Shown here piece by piece: positions 7,983-13,676 of a DNA stretch of 14,622 bases (positions within the stretch are counted from its first letter, which is position 1; each line of letters starts with the position of its first letter). Location of the stretch: NCBI GenBank assembly GCA_022842805.1, contig JALHOX010000059.1, positions 1 through 14,622 on the forward strand, written 5' to 3'. Origin of the DNA: Phycisphaerae bacterium (GTDB taxonomy: Bacteria; Planctomycetota; Phycisphaerae; UBA1845; Fen-1342). The translations under genes were made by a program, and so were the position numbers. The notes beneath the pieces are model-generated. The model was given only the letters and a program-made list of their open reading frames with translations. It had not been told where the DNA came from and did no database searches.

Positions 7983-9011
7983 ATGGCCAATCTCGCCGAT
8001 CGTTTCAATCGCGTGCGCCGCCTGGCCATGGTCGGCGCGGTGTTCATGACATTTCTCGGCCTCGCCGCCGCGACGTACGGCGTGATCGAGCTGGGCCGCG
8101 CCCCGGCGGCGCAGCAGATGGGCATCGCCTTCGTCATCGCGGGCGTTGCCTGCATCGGCATGGCCATGCTGACCTATTCGCTGGTCGTGCTGGCTCACAA
8201 ATTCGTCAACAACTCCTACCGCATGTACGACGCGCTGCTCGAAATGACGCAGGCCATGAAGCGCCATTCGGATTGGCTGCACGCGATCAGCGAACACAGC
8301 TCGCAGTCGGAATGGGTGAAACGCATCATCTATCGCGAGAAGGATTACGAGTTTCTGCGCGACACGATTCAGGGCATGATGGTTCGCCAGGATTGGGAGG
8401 CGGCGGACCACTTCATTCAGGAAATCGAGGACGAATTCGGCTATCACGACGAGGCCGCCAAGCTGCGGGCCGAGGTCGAGCGCGTCCGCTCCGCCACCAC
8501 CGAAGAGAAAGTGCAAAACGCGCTCGTCCGCTTCAACAAGCTCTGCGGCGAACGGCATTGGGACCGCGCCACGCGCGAGATCGAGCGGCTGCAAGCGCTC
8601 TTCCCCGGCGAAGCGCGAATCACGTCGTTGCCGCAGGAGTTGCAGAAGCGCCGCGATCTCTACAAGAGCGCGCTGATGAAGCACTATCAGGAAGCCGTGC
8701 GCATTCAGGATGTCGATCGGGCGCACGATCTGTTGATCGAGCTCGATCAGTATCTCTCGCCCGCCGAGGCCGACGGCCTGCGGCAATCGGCCCGCGGCAT
8801 CTTTCGGGCCAAGCTGCACCAGATGGGGGCGCAGTTCAACGTCGCCGTTTCGGAGCGCAACTTCGAATATGCGATCGACGTGGGGCAACAACTGGTGCGC
8901 GAGTTTCCGAATACGCGCTACGCCCGCGAGATCGAGGACATGTTGCCCAAGATCCAGCGGCTCATGGGCAACGGCCACGCGGCGGAAGCGCATGCGGTCG
9001 CTTCGAATTAG
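7983..9011 (+). CDS. Two-helix membrane protein with TPR-like cytoplasmic domain
   Basis: 342 residues from the ATG at 7983, which has GGAG eight bases upstream; the frame reaches an ATG at 7899 whose ribosome site is weaker. Two hydrophobic helices (about 14-36 and 46-70) form a short hairpin anchor. A long soluble helical domain follows, with at least four repeat units resembling TPR-type helix pairs: RQDWEAADHFIQEIEDEFG (135-153), ERHWDRATREIERLQALFPG (190-209), IQDVDRAHDLLIELDQYLS (241-259) and ERNFEYAIDVGQQLVREFPN (291-310). These have the 'W/F-x-x-A...FP' pattern of tetratricopeptide repeats found in protein-interaction scaffolds. No enzymatic motif is visible. The stop codon is the first base triplet of the repeat at 9010. 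Role unknown; probably a membrane-tethered adaptor. Confidence 0.8.
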   Translation: MANLADRFNRVRRLAMVGAVFMTFLGLAAATYGVIELGRAPAAQQMGIAFVIAGVACIGMAMLTYSLVVLAHKFVNNSYRMYDALLEMTQAMKRHSDWLHAISEHSSQSEWVKRIIYREKDYEFLRDTIQGMMVRQDWEAADHFIQEIEDEFGYHDEAAKLRAEVERVRSATTEEKVQNALVRFNKLCGERHWDRATREIERLQALFPGEARITSLPQELQKRRDLYKSALMKHYQEAVRIQDVDRAHDLLIELDQYLSPAEADGLRQSARGIFRAKLHQMGAQFNVAVSERNFEYAIDVGQQLVREFPNTRYAREIEDMLPKIQRLMGNGHAAEAHAVASN

Positions 9012-9077
9012 TAGCGGCCGGCGGCTCGCCGGCCGAGTAGCGGGCAGCACAGTAGCGGCCGGCGGCTCGCCGGCCGA
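9010..9077. repeat. Tandem pair of 27-bp hairpin repeats
   Basis: Two identical 27-bp units (9010-9036 and 9051-9077) are spaced 41 bp apart. Each starts with AGTAG and holds a 9-bp perfect stem, CGGCCGGCG and CGCCGGCCG, with loop GCT (9015-9035 and 9056-9076). A shorter match, AGCGGGC, follows each unit (9039-9045 and 9080-9086). The first unit overlaps the TAG stop codon of the preceding gene. The layout resembles dispersed REP-type elements in 3' flanks, where they may stabilise mRNA or act in termination. Confidence 0.75.
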
Positions 9078-9141
9078 CGAGCGGGCTGAAATGGGTGGAC
9101 TCGACTCGCGAAGCGACGAATTGGTGTGCGGGGGTAACCGT

Positions 9142-9162
9142 CGGCCTGCGAGCCGCAGGCCG
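9142..9162. repeat. Third hairpin, inverted and with a compensatory pair change
   Basis: CGGCCTGCG and CGCAGGCCG form a 9-bp stem with loop AGC. Read on the minus strand it matches the 9010-9077 units, including loop GCT and the following GACG, except that one G-C pair of the stem is replaced by a T-A pair on both arms. It ends 26 nt before the trpD GTG. An inverted copy of the same element is the simplest reading. Confidence 0.65.
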
Positions 9163-9188
9163 CAACCTGATTCCTCCGAGCCCTCTCC

Positions 9189-10229
9189 GTGACCGCTGAC
9201 GCCGGCGCGAAACTCGCCATCGCCGCGCTCCGCGCCGTCGTCGCCGGCCAGGTCCTCCCCGCCGACGAGGCCCGCGCGCTCTTCGACGCCATCATGGACG
9301 GCGCGGTCGAGACGCCGCTGATCTGCGGCCTGCTCGGCGCGCTCGCCACCCGCGGCGAAGCGGTCAGCGAGGTCGTCGCCGCCGCCGAGGCCATGCGGGC
9401 GCGAATGGTCCGGGTGCAGCTGCCGGCGGGGGGGATTCATGCCATCGACACCTGCGGCACCGGCGGCGACGGCAAGCCGACCTTCAATATCTCCACCACC
9501 GCCGCCATCGTCGCGGCGGCGGCCGGCGCCACCGTCGCCAAGCACGGCAATCGCTCGCATGTGCGACCCAGCGGCTCGGCCGAGGGCGTCGCGGCGCTGG
9601 GCATCTCCGCCGACGCGCCGCTCGAGGCCATCGAGCGCTCGCTCGCCGAAGCACGGATCGCGTTTCTCTTTGCCCCGCGGCTCCACCCCGCGATGAAGCA
9701 CGCCTCCCCGGCTCGCGTGGCGCTGGGCATCCGCACGATCTTCAACCTGCTCGGCCCGCTCACCAACCCCGCGAGCGTCCGCCGCCAACTGGTGGGCGTG
9801 CCCCGGCCCGATCTCGTGCCCCTCATGGCCGAAGCCCTGCGCCACCTCGGCTCGGAGCGGGTGCTCGTGGTCCACGGCGAATGCGGCGTCTGCGACCTCA
9901 CCCTCGACGGCCCGACCCGCGTCGCGGAACTGGATCGCGGCGTGATCCGCGAGCGCGTCATCCGACCCGAGGACGTTGGTCTGCGCTCCGCCCCGCTGGC
10001 GGAGACATTCGTCAACTCGGCACACGAAAGCGCCGCCGTGGTTCAGCGCGTGTTGGCGGGCGACCCCGGCCCGGCCCGCGACACGGTGGCCTTCAACGCG
10101 GGCGCGGCGCTGTGGTCGGCGGGGGTGGCGCCTGACATCGGCAAGGGCGTGGAGCTGGCACAAGCGGCGATCGCCGATGGGCGGGCGCGCGAGACGTGGA
10201 TGTGCTGGCGGCAGATTTGCCCGGCGTGA
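9189..10229 (+). CDS. trpD: Anthranilate phosphoribosyltransferase (TrpD), divergent
   Basis: 346 residues, the usual TrpD length. The enzyme transfers phosphoribose from PRPP to anthranilate in tryptophan synthesis. Family motifs seen: DTCGTGGDG at 87-95 (PRPP loop), TFNIST (98-103), KHGNRS (118-123), FLFAP...HPAMKHASPARVALGIRT (159-183) with the anthranilate-site Arg, FNLLGPLTNP (185-194), GPTRVAEL and RPEDVGL. Departures: the usual SSKSGSAD segment reads HVRPSGSAE (124-132), and the usual DGLDE metal motif reads CGVCD (232-236), so its Asp is Cys235 and its Glu is Asp236. The last ten residues are Trp/Cys-rich and unlike the family. No other trp gene is in the window. The start is a GTG with a poor ribosome site. 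Activity as TrpD is likely but unproven. Confidence 0.85.
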   Translation: MTADAGAKLAIAALRAVVAGQVLPADEARALFDAIMDGAVETPLICGLLGALATRGEAVSEVVAAAEAMRARMVRVQLPAGGIHAIDTCGTGGDGKPTFNISTTAAIVAAAAGATVAKHGNRSHVRPSGSAEGVAALGISADAPLEAIERSLAEARIAFLFAPRLHPAMKHASPARVALGIRTIFNLLGPLTNPASVRRQLVGVPRPDLVPLMAEALRHLGSERVLVVHGECGVCDLTLDGPTRVAELDRGVIRERVIRPEDVGLRSAPLAETFVNSAHESAAVVQRVLAGDPGPARDTVAFNAGAALWSAGVAPDIGKGVELAQAAIADGRARETWMCWRQICPA

Positions 10230-10259
10230 GGCGTCGGCATCGGTTCACGGGCGCAACGC

Positions 10260-10275
10260 TGTTTCACGTGAAACA
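10260..10275. promoter_or_regulatory. parS: parS site (ParB-binding centromere), exact consensus
   Basis: The 16-bp perfect palindrome TGTTTCACGTGAAACA is identical to the parS consensus defined in Bacillus subtilis and conserved in many phyla. ParB binds this sequence as a dimer, loads as a CTP-dependent clamp, spreads, and with ParA or SMC segregates the origin region. It lies in the 184-bp gap between trpD and the next gene, outside any supported coding sequence. An exact 16-bp match by chance is very unlikely in a window of this size. parS sites usually cluster near the replication origin, so this window may be origin-proximal; no dnaA, parAB or clear DnaA-box cluster is seen here. Confidence 0.85.
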
Positions 10276-10413
10276 CGTTTGCGCGACGCAAACCGAATGC
10301 CATGCGGGCTTGGAGTGGTGGAGATTGGCGGATTTGGGCGGGTGGCTCACGTACGCGCTGACGCATGACCCGTGGGCAGGGCCTCGGGCTGGAACGACAG
10401 TGGTGATAGTCGA

Positions 10414-10731
10414 ATGGCTCGTCGCATCATGCTGTTTCACGTCGCAGATGTTCGCCCGATTTCTCGGCGAGGTTTAGTTCTATTGTTTCCTGGAATCCCC
10501 GTGGGAGACGGTTCGCCGTTGCAGGATTGCACGCAGAGTGTTCGTGTTGGCTCGACTATCGAGATTGAGCTCGCCAATGGGACCGCAATGTCGACCACCG
10601 TCAGAGGCATTGAGTACGCTCCCGCCTCTCGCGCATTTGAGATGGCGGTGCCCTCGCTTGCAATCGCAGTCGATGCGACTGAGCATAGCCTGCTACATAG
10701 CACAGTTTATTGGCGCTCCGATCAGCGATGA
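10414..10731 (+). CDS. Small protein resembling an elongation-factor-Tu domain 2 barrel
   Basis: 105 residues from the ATG at 10414 (GGTGAT seven bases upstream); an ATG at 10429 is an alternative that begins MLFHVADV. The segment VADVRPISRRGLVLLFPGIPVG, then VRVGSTIEIEL and TTVRGIEYAP, follows the pattern of translation-factor domain 2 beta barrels ('D-V-x-x-I-x-G-R-G...V-x-V-G-x-x-I-E-I...T-x-V-x-G-I-E'). Stand-alone versions exist as uncharacterised proteins in planctomycetes and other bacteria. There is no GTPase domain, so the protein is not a translation factor; a nucleic-acid or protein-binding role is only conceivable. No signal peptide. The bases at 10431-10442, which encode LFHV, repeat 12 nt of the parS region. 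Codon bias is weaker than in trpD. Confidence 0.7.
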   Translation: MARRIMLFHVADVRPISRRGLVLLFPGIPVGDGSPLQDCTQSVRVGSTIEIELANGTAMSTTVRGIEYAPASRAFEMAVPSLAIAVDATEHSLLHSTVYWRSDQR

Positions 10732-10867
10732 GCGCGCGGTCCTAGCATGACGAAGTGTGGCAGAATTGCTGAGCGGACCGAAGGGTGTGCCGACATATGA
10801 GCGGGCGGCATTGCGTTCGACCGCTTGGACGTCTCAAGTCCTATCACGCCGCGAGAAGGCACTAGGC

Positions 10868-11794
10868 ATGAGTGTTCTCAGGCCGCATTACATGGGGTTC
10901 CGCCACTATCGGCACGGGGCGGAGGAGTTCTTTTCCGCGACCTATATGGATCGTTTCCTGCTCCTGAAGTTGTGGACCGGCGAAGTCGTCGCATCGGTGC
11001 AGCTGTTGCGGCCCTGTGGTGATTGGTGCGATGTCTCCTTTGCGTCCGAAGAGCTCGTCTACGTCGCGGATGGCTGGAGGCGGGTTCAGATCGTGGACCT
11101 AAGGACCGGACTCGCCCGAGAGACCATTGCGGTGACAGAAGCCACTCGCGTCCGCTGTGGTGACGGAATGCAAGTCGTGGTCACATCTGACAGCTTTGGC
11201 CCAGGCTATGTCATTTCGCGGTCGCCGGCGAGAAAAACGGTGGTGCGAGACCTTGGGGATCTTGACGGTGCGTCGATTCCAAGCGACCGAAGCTGGCTGA
11301 GCGTTGCGGCGAATCACGCTGCGGGGCAATATCACCGGGTCGACCTCTCCAGCGGACAGGTAGAGAAGCGAGATCTGCCGCGAAGGCTGAAGATTTGCGG
11401 GATGTATCTCAATGAGACAGAGGGGCTGATCGTGGTTGATTACTTTGAGGGGCCCATTGAGTGTTACGATTCCGGTCTGAAAGCTGTCCGGTGGACCCGA
11501 TATTTGGACGATGGGGGCTTGCGAATGTGGAGTAGCTGGACTGGCGATGGCCAGTTCTTTGTCATCGGGACGGACAAAGAGAAGGTGCATGTGTTGGAGG
11601 CGGCGACCGGTGCGACGCGTGCCGTTTACGCCGCTTCGTTCATGCCACGCTATCCGGTCAGCGGCGCGCGGGTGATGGACGGCAGTGTACAGATCATGGA
11701 TGTCACGACCGGTGCGATCGATGACCATCGATACACGGTCGATTGGTGGCGGAAGTACGGCATGTTCGATGCTCGCAACTGGGGCGGCGAGTGA
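10868..11794 (+). CDS. Beta-propeller-like hypothetical protein
   Basis: 308 residues from the ATG at 10868, which has AGAAGG eight bases upstream; the frame also holds a GTG at 10757 without a ribosome site. The sequence is a series of four-stranded blade-like units rich in short strands and turns: FLLLKLWTGEVVASVQLL, ELVYVADGWRRVQIVDLRTG, YHRVDLSSGQVEKRDL, EGLIVVDYFEGPIECYDSG, GQFFVIGTDKEKVHVLEAATG and GSVQIMDVTTGAIDDHRY. The recurring 'hydrophobic-D-x-x-T/S-G' at blade ends is typical of WD40/YVTN-like propellers. No signal peptide or catalytic motif is seen, so a cytosolic binding role is likely. GC at third positions is lower than in trpD or lspA, as for the small gene just upstream; the two may form an acquired or fast-evolving pair. 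Confidence 0.7.
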   Translation: MSVLRPHYMGFRHYRHGAEEFFSATYMDRFLLLKLWTGEVVASVQLLRPCGDWCDVSFASEELVYVADGWRRVQIVDLRTGLARETIAVTEATRVRCGDGMQVVVTSDSFGPGYVISRSPARKTVVRDLGDLDGASIPSDRSWLSVAANHAAGQYHRVDLSSGQVEKRDLPRRLKICGMYLNETEGLIVVDYFEGPIECYDSGLKAVRWTRYLDDGGLRMWSSWTGDGQFFVIGTDKEKVHVLEAATGATRAVYAASFMPRYPVSGARVMDGSVQIMDVTTGAIDDHRYTVDWWRKYGMFDARNWGGE

Positions 11795-11906
11795 GCGCCA
11801 TGGGGCACGGTTTCATGGCCGCTTGAGATTTCTCTCGCAGTGGCACCGCGGCGGCCGATCGGCCATGTCCAGCGCATGGGCGCTGGGGCCGAAGCGCGCA
11901 ACCGCG

Positions 11907-12338
11907 CTACGTCGAAGACTCATCGGGCCACGGATTCACGACGGGGATGCCGGTGTCCGCGAAGTGGCGAGTGTTTCGCGTGGCGAGCGTGGCGCGGCGA
12001 GCGGCGACGATGCCGGCGATCTGCACGTCGCGGATTTCAACCGGCCGGCCGGTGGCGCGGAGCCGGGCAGCGAGTTTGGCGGCTTCATTCGCAGCGGGCA
12101 GGTCAAAGTCCAACACGCGATTGTCGAGGTCCTGTTGGATGGCCAGATCGAACGCGTCTTGAAGCGCTTTCTGTTTCCGGCCCGGGGGCATCGCGTGCAG
12201 GCCGTAGCGGACTTCGAAGATCGAGACGGCGTTGGTCCAGATCGATTCCGCCGGTTGCGCATCAAGCCACGCGACGACGAGCGGGTCGGGTCGGGCCTGC
12301 ATCAGGGCTGAGATGACGTTGGTGTCCAGGATGATCAC
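11907..12338 (-). CDS. PIN-domain toxin of a type II toxin-antitoxin pair (FitB/VapC-like)
   Basis: 143 residues, the full size of VapC/FitB toxins, which are Mg-dependent ribonucleases that cleave RNA when not held by the antitoxin. The PIN acidic residues are present: Asp5 (MIILDTNVIS), Glu42 (FEVRYGL), Asp104 (EIRDVQIAGI) and Asp128 in the C-terminal TRNTRHFADTG, which with VVNPW is typical of the FitB group. The start is GTG, overlapping the antitoxin stop by four bases (GTGA), so the two are translationally coupled. Its 3' end faces the propeller gene at 112 bp distance. All catalytic residues are intact, so the toxin is likely active. Confidence 0.92.
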   Translation of the reverse strand: MIILDTNVISALMQARPDPLVVAWLDAQPAESIWTNAVSIFEVRYGLHAMPPGRKQKALQDAFDLAIQQDLDNRVLDFDLPAANEAAKLAARLRATGRPVEIRDVQIAGIVAARRATLATRNTRHFADTGIPVVNPWPDESST

Positions 12339-12583
12339 CGATCGAGCCTCGGCGGTTCGGTGAGTTGGCCGCGCAGCTCGGGGATTTCCTCGTCCAGGCC
12401 GAGCTCGGCAAACCGCTCAACCAGGCGCGAGCCGAGGCGCAATCGCGCGGCCGTGCGGCCCATCACTGCGCCGCGGAGGATCGCTCGCACTTCCTCCTCC
12501 ATGCTTCGGCCGTTGCGACGGGCAAGCTCACGGAGCCGGTCGCGGACGTCGTCTTCAAGATTTCGAACGGTGAATTGGGCCAT
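12335..12583 (-). CDS. Ribbon-helix-helix antitoxin (FitA/VapB-like)
   Basis: 82 residues. The N-terminus, AQFTVRNLEDDVRDRLRELA then RNGRSMEEEVRAILRGAV, is the ribbon-helix-helix pattern of FitA/Arc-type antitoxins: a short strand for DNA binding (residues 2-7) and two helices. The C-terminal 40 residues (RLGSRLVERFAELGLDEEIPELRG) would wrap the toxin and block its active site. It is upstream of the toxin and overlaps it by four bases. The ATG has GAGG six bases upstream. A palindrome lies 11-26 bp before the ATG, a suitable operator for autoregulation by the antitoxin-toxin complex. Confidence 0.9.
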   Translation of the reverse strand: MAQFTVRNLEDDVRDRLRELARRNGRSMEEEVRAILRGAVMGRTAARLRLGSRLVERFAELGLDEEIPELRGQLTEPPRLDR

Positions 12584-12593
12584 TGCGCACCTC

Positions 12594-12609
12594 TGATATC
12601 ATGATATCA
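12594..12609 (-). promoter_or_regulatory. Palindromic operator of the toxin-antitoxin operon
   Basis: TGATATCATGATATCA is a perfect 16-bp palindrome made of two tandem TGATATCA palindromes, 11 bp upstream of the antitoxin ATG. It is AT-rich in a GC-rich setting. On the minus strand it contains TATCAT, a possible -10, with TGGACG 18 bp upstream as a weak -35, so binding here would occlude the promoter. Two adjacent half-sites fit two ribbon-helix-helix dimers, as in FitAB. Confidence 0.7.
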
Positions 12610-12821
12610 TTGGGGCAGTTGGTTCGTCCAGGCGTGGTTACATTCGACTCGCTGGACGCACGGCGGGGGCGAGAACGGCGTTCGGCGCTCCGACTCGACT
12701 CTATGTCGGCGGAGCCCCATCCGGAGTTGGGCCAATCACTAGCCGAGAAATCGATAAGCAGGCCTTACCGCGAACGCTCAGGTCTGAAAATGTCATCCGG
12801 ATTTAAGCCGTACTAAATTCG
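12610..12821. other. Non-coding stretch between the toxin-antitoxin pair and the dksA-like gene
   Basis: No supported gene is seen in this part of the 312-bp gap between the antitoxin start (12583) and 12896. A 7-bp inverted repeat (CGTCCAG at 12625-12631, CTGGACG at 12652-12658) lies near the toxin-antitoxin operator. The sequence becomes AT-richer towards the promoter at 12822. Confidence 0.5.
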
Positions 12822-12850
12822 TTGACTTATCATGCCCAAAGTCCTACACT
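12822..12850 (+). promoter_or_regulatory. Sigma70-type promoter for the dksA-like-lspA unit
   Basis: TTGACT (12822-12827) and TACACT (12845-12850) are separated by exactly 17 bp, close to the TTGACA-N17-TATAAT consensus. Transcription would begin near 12857, about 40 nt before the ATG at 12896. This is the best promoter match I find in the window. Confidence 0.65.
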
Positions 12851-12860
12851 TTCACCCTAG

Positions 12861-12880
12861 AAGCTTTGTCGTAAAAGCTT
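12861..12880 (+). other. Hairpin in the 5' leader of the dksA-like gene
   Basis: AAGCTTT (12861-12867) and AAAGCTT (12874-12880) form a 7-bp stem with a 6-nt loop directly after the predicted transcription start. The AAGCTTTG word also repeats directly 14 bp apart. It could stabilise the 5' end or modulate translation; no riboswitch class is recognised. Confidence 0.4.
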
Positions 12881-12895
12881 TGCAGGCATATATTT

Positions 12896-13636
12896 ATGGG
12901 CATCGACCCGGGGAAGGTCCGCCACGTGGCTGCGTCCCGGAAAAAGGCTGCGACCAAGGCTAAGACGCCGAAACCGGTTGCGCGCAAAGCTGCCGCCTCA
13001 TCGGCGAAGGCGGTCGTTCCCAAAGCGGCCAAGCGAACGGTCCGGGTCAACCTCGGCGGCAAAAAGCCCGCCGCGTCGATTGCTCCCATCCCGAAGTCGA
13101 AGCGCGTGGCAACGCGACCGGCAAACGCCGCGGTGTCGGCAAACGGCGTTGCGGCGGCCAATCGGCCGGCTGCGCCGTCGATTCCGGTGGCGCCCGCGGC
13201 GCTCGCGCCGGCCGCCGCACCTCCTCCGCCGAAGGCCAAGTCGAGCGGCCTTTCCGCCAAAGATCTGGAAATGCTTCGTGGGCTTTTGGTTCGCAAGCGG
13301 GCGGAGATCCTCGGCAACCTCTCGACCATGCAGCAGGACACGTCCGGCAACGACAAGTCGGCCGGCGGCACGGAATTGTCGACCGTTCCGCTGCATTTGG
13401 CCGATCTTGGGACGGACCATTTCGAGCGCGAGCTGACGATCGGGCTGGTCGAGGGCGAGAAGTCGCTGCTGCGCGACATCGACGACGCACTTGACCGCGT
13501 GCGGCAAGGAACCTACGGTCTGTGTCTGGCGACCGGTGAGCCGATCGGCAAAGCGCGACTGGCCGCGCAGCCGTGGGCCAAGTACTGCTACCAGTACATG
13601 CTGCGGCAAGAAGGTGGTCGTCGCTTCAGGTATTAA
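12896..13636 (+). CDS. DksA/TraR-family protein with basic N-terminal tail and half-lost zinc finger
   Basis: 246 residues from the ATG at 12896. A GTG at 12926 has a better ribosome site (GGGGAAGG, eight bases) and may be the true start. Residues 12-115 are a Lys/Ala/Pro-rich, histone-H1-like tail absent from classical DksA. Residues 119-150 form a helix, followed by PLHLADLGTDHFERE (165-179), the acidic segment of the DksA/TraR coiled coil, and a helix at 185-205. The zinc-finger region reads YGLCLATGEPIG...RLAAQPWAKYCYQY: Cys210 and Cys231 remain, while the second and fourth cysteines are Thr213 and Tyr234. DksA proteins bind in the RNA polymerase secondary channel and act with ppGpp. Whether this one does is unknown. 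It is followed after 40 nt by lspA, a common bacterial pairing, and is probably cotranscribed. Confidence 0.85.
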   Translation: MGIDPGKVRHVAASRKKAATKAKTPKPVARKAAASSAKAVVPKAAKRTVRVNLGGKKPAASIAPIPKSKRVATRPANAAVSANGVAAANRPAAPSIPVAPAALAPAAAPPPPKAKSSGLSAKDLEMLRGLLVRKRAEILGNLSTMQQDTSGNDKSAGGTELSTVPLHLADLGTDHFERELTIGLVEGEKSLLRDIDDALDRVRQGTYGLCLATGEPIGKARLAAQPWAKYCYQYMLRQEGGRRFRY

Positions 13637-13676
13637 GCCGTTGGCGGACGCGAGCGACAATTCGAATTTTGCGGGC

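Noticed and set aside
7821..10163. A 780-codon open frame on the minus strand
   Set aside because: It lies opposite the well-supported TPR-like gene and trpD, and its product is His/Arg/Gly/Ala-rich without domains. GC bias of the real genes opens such antisense frames.
10757..10867. N-terminal extension of the propeller-like gene to the GTG at 10757
   Set aside because: No Shine-Dalgarno at the GTG, whereas the ATG at 10868 has AGAAGG at good spacing. It cannot be fully excluded.
12583..12816. A 77-codon plus-strand frame over the toxin-antitoxin operator region
   Set aside because: It covers the operator, has no ribosome site or domain, and its composition is not protein-like.
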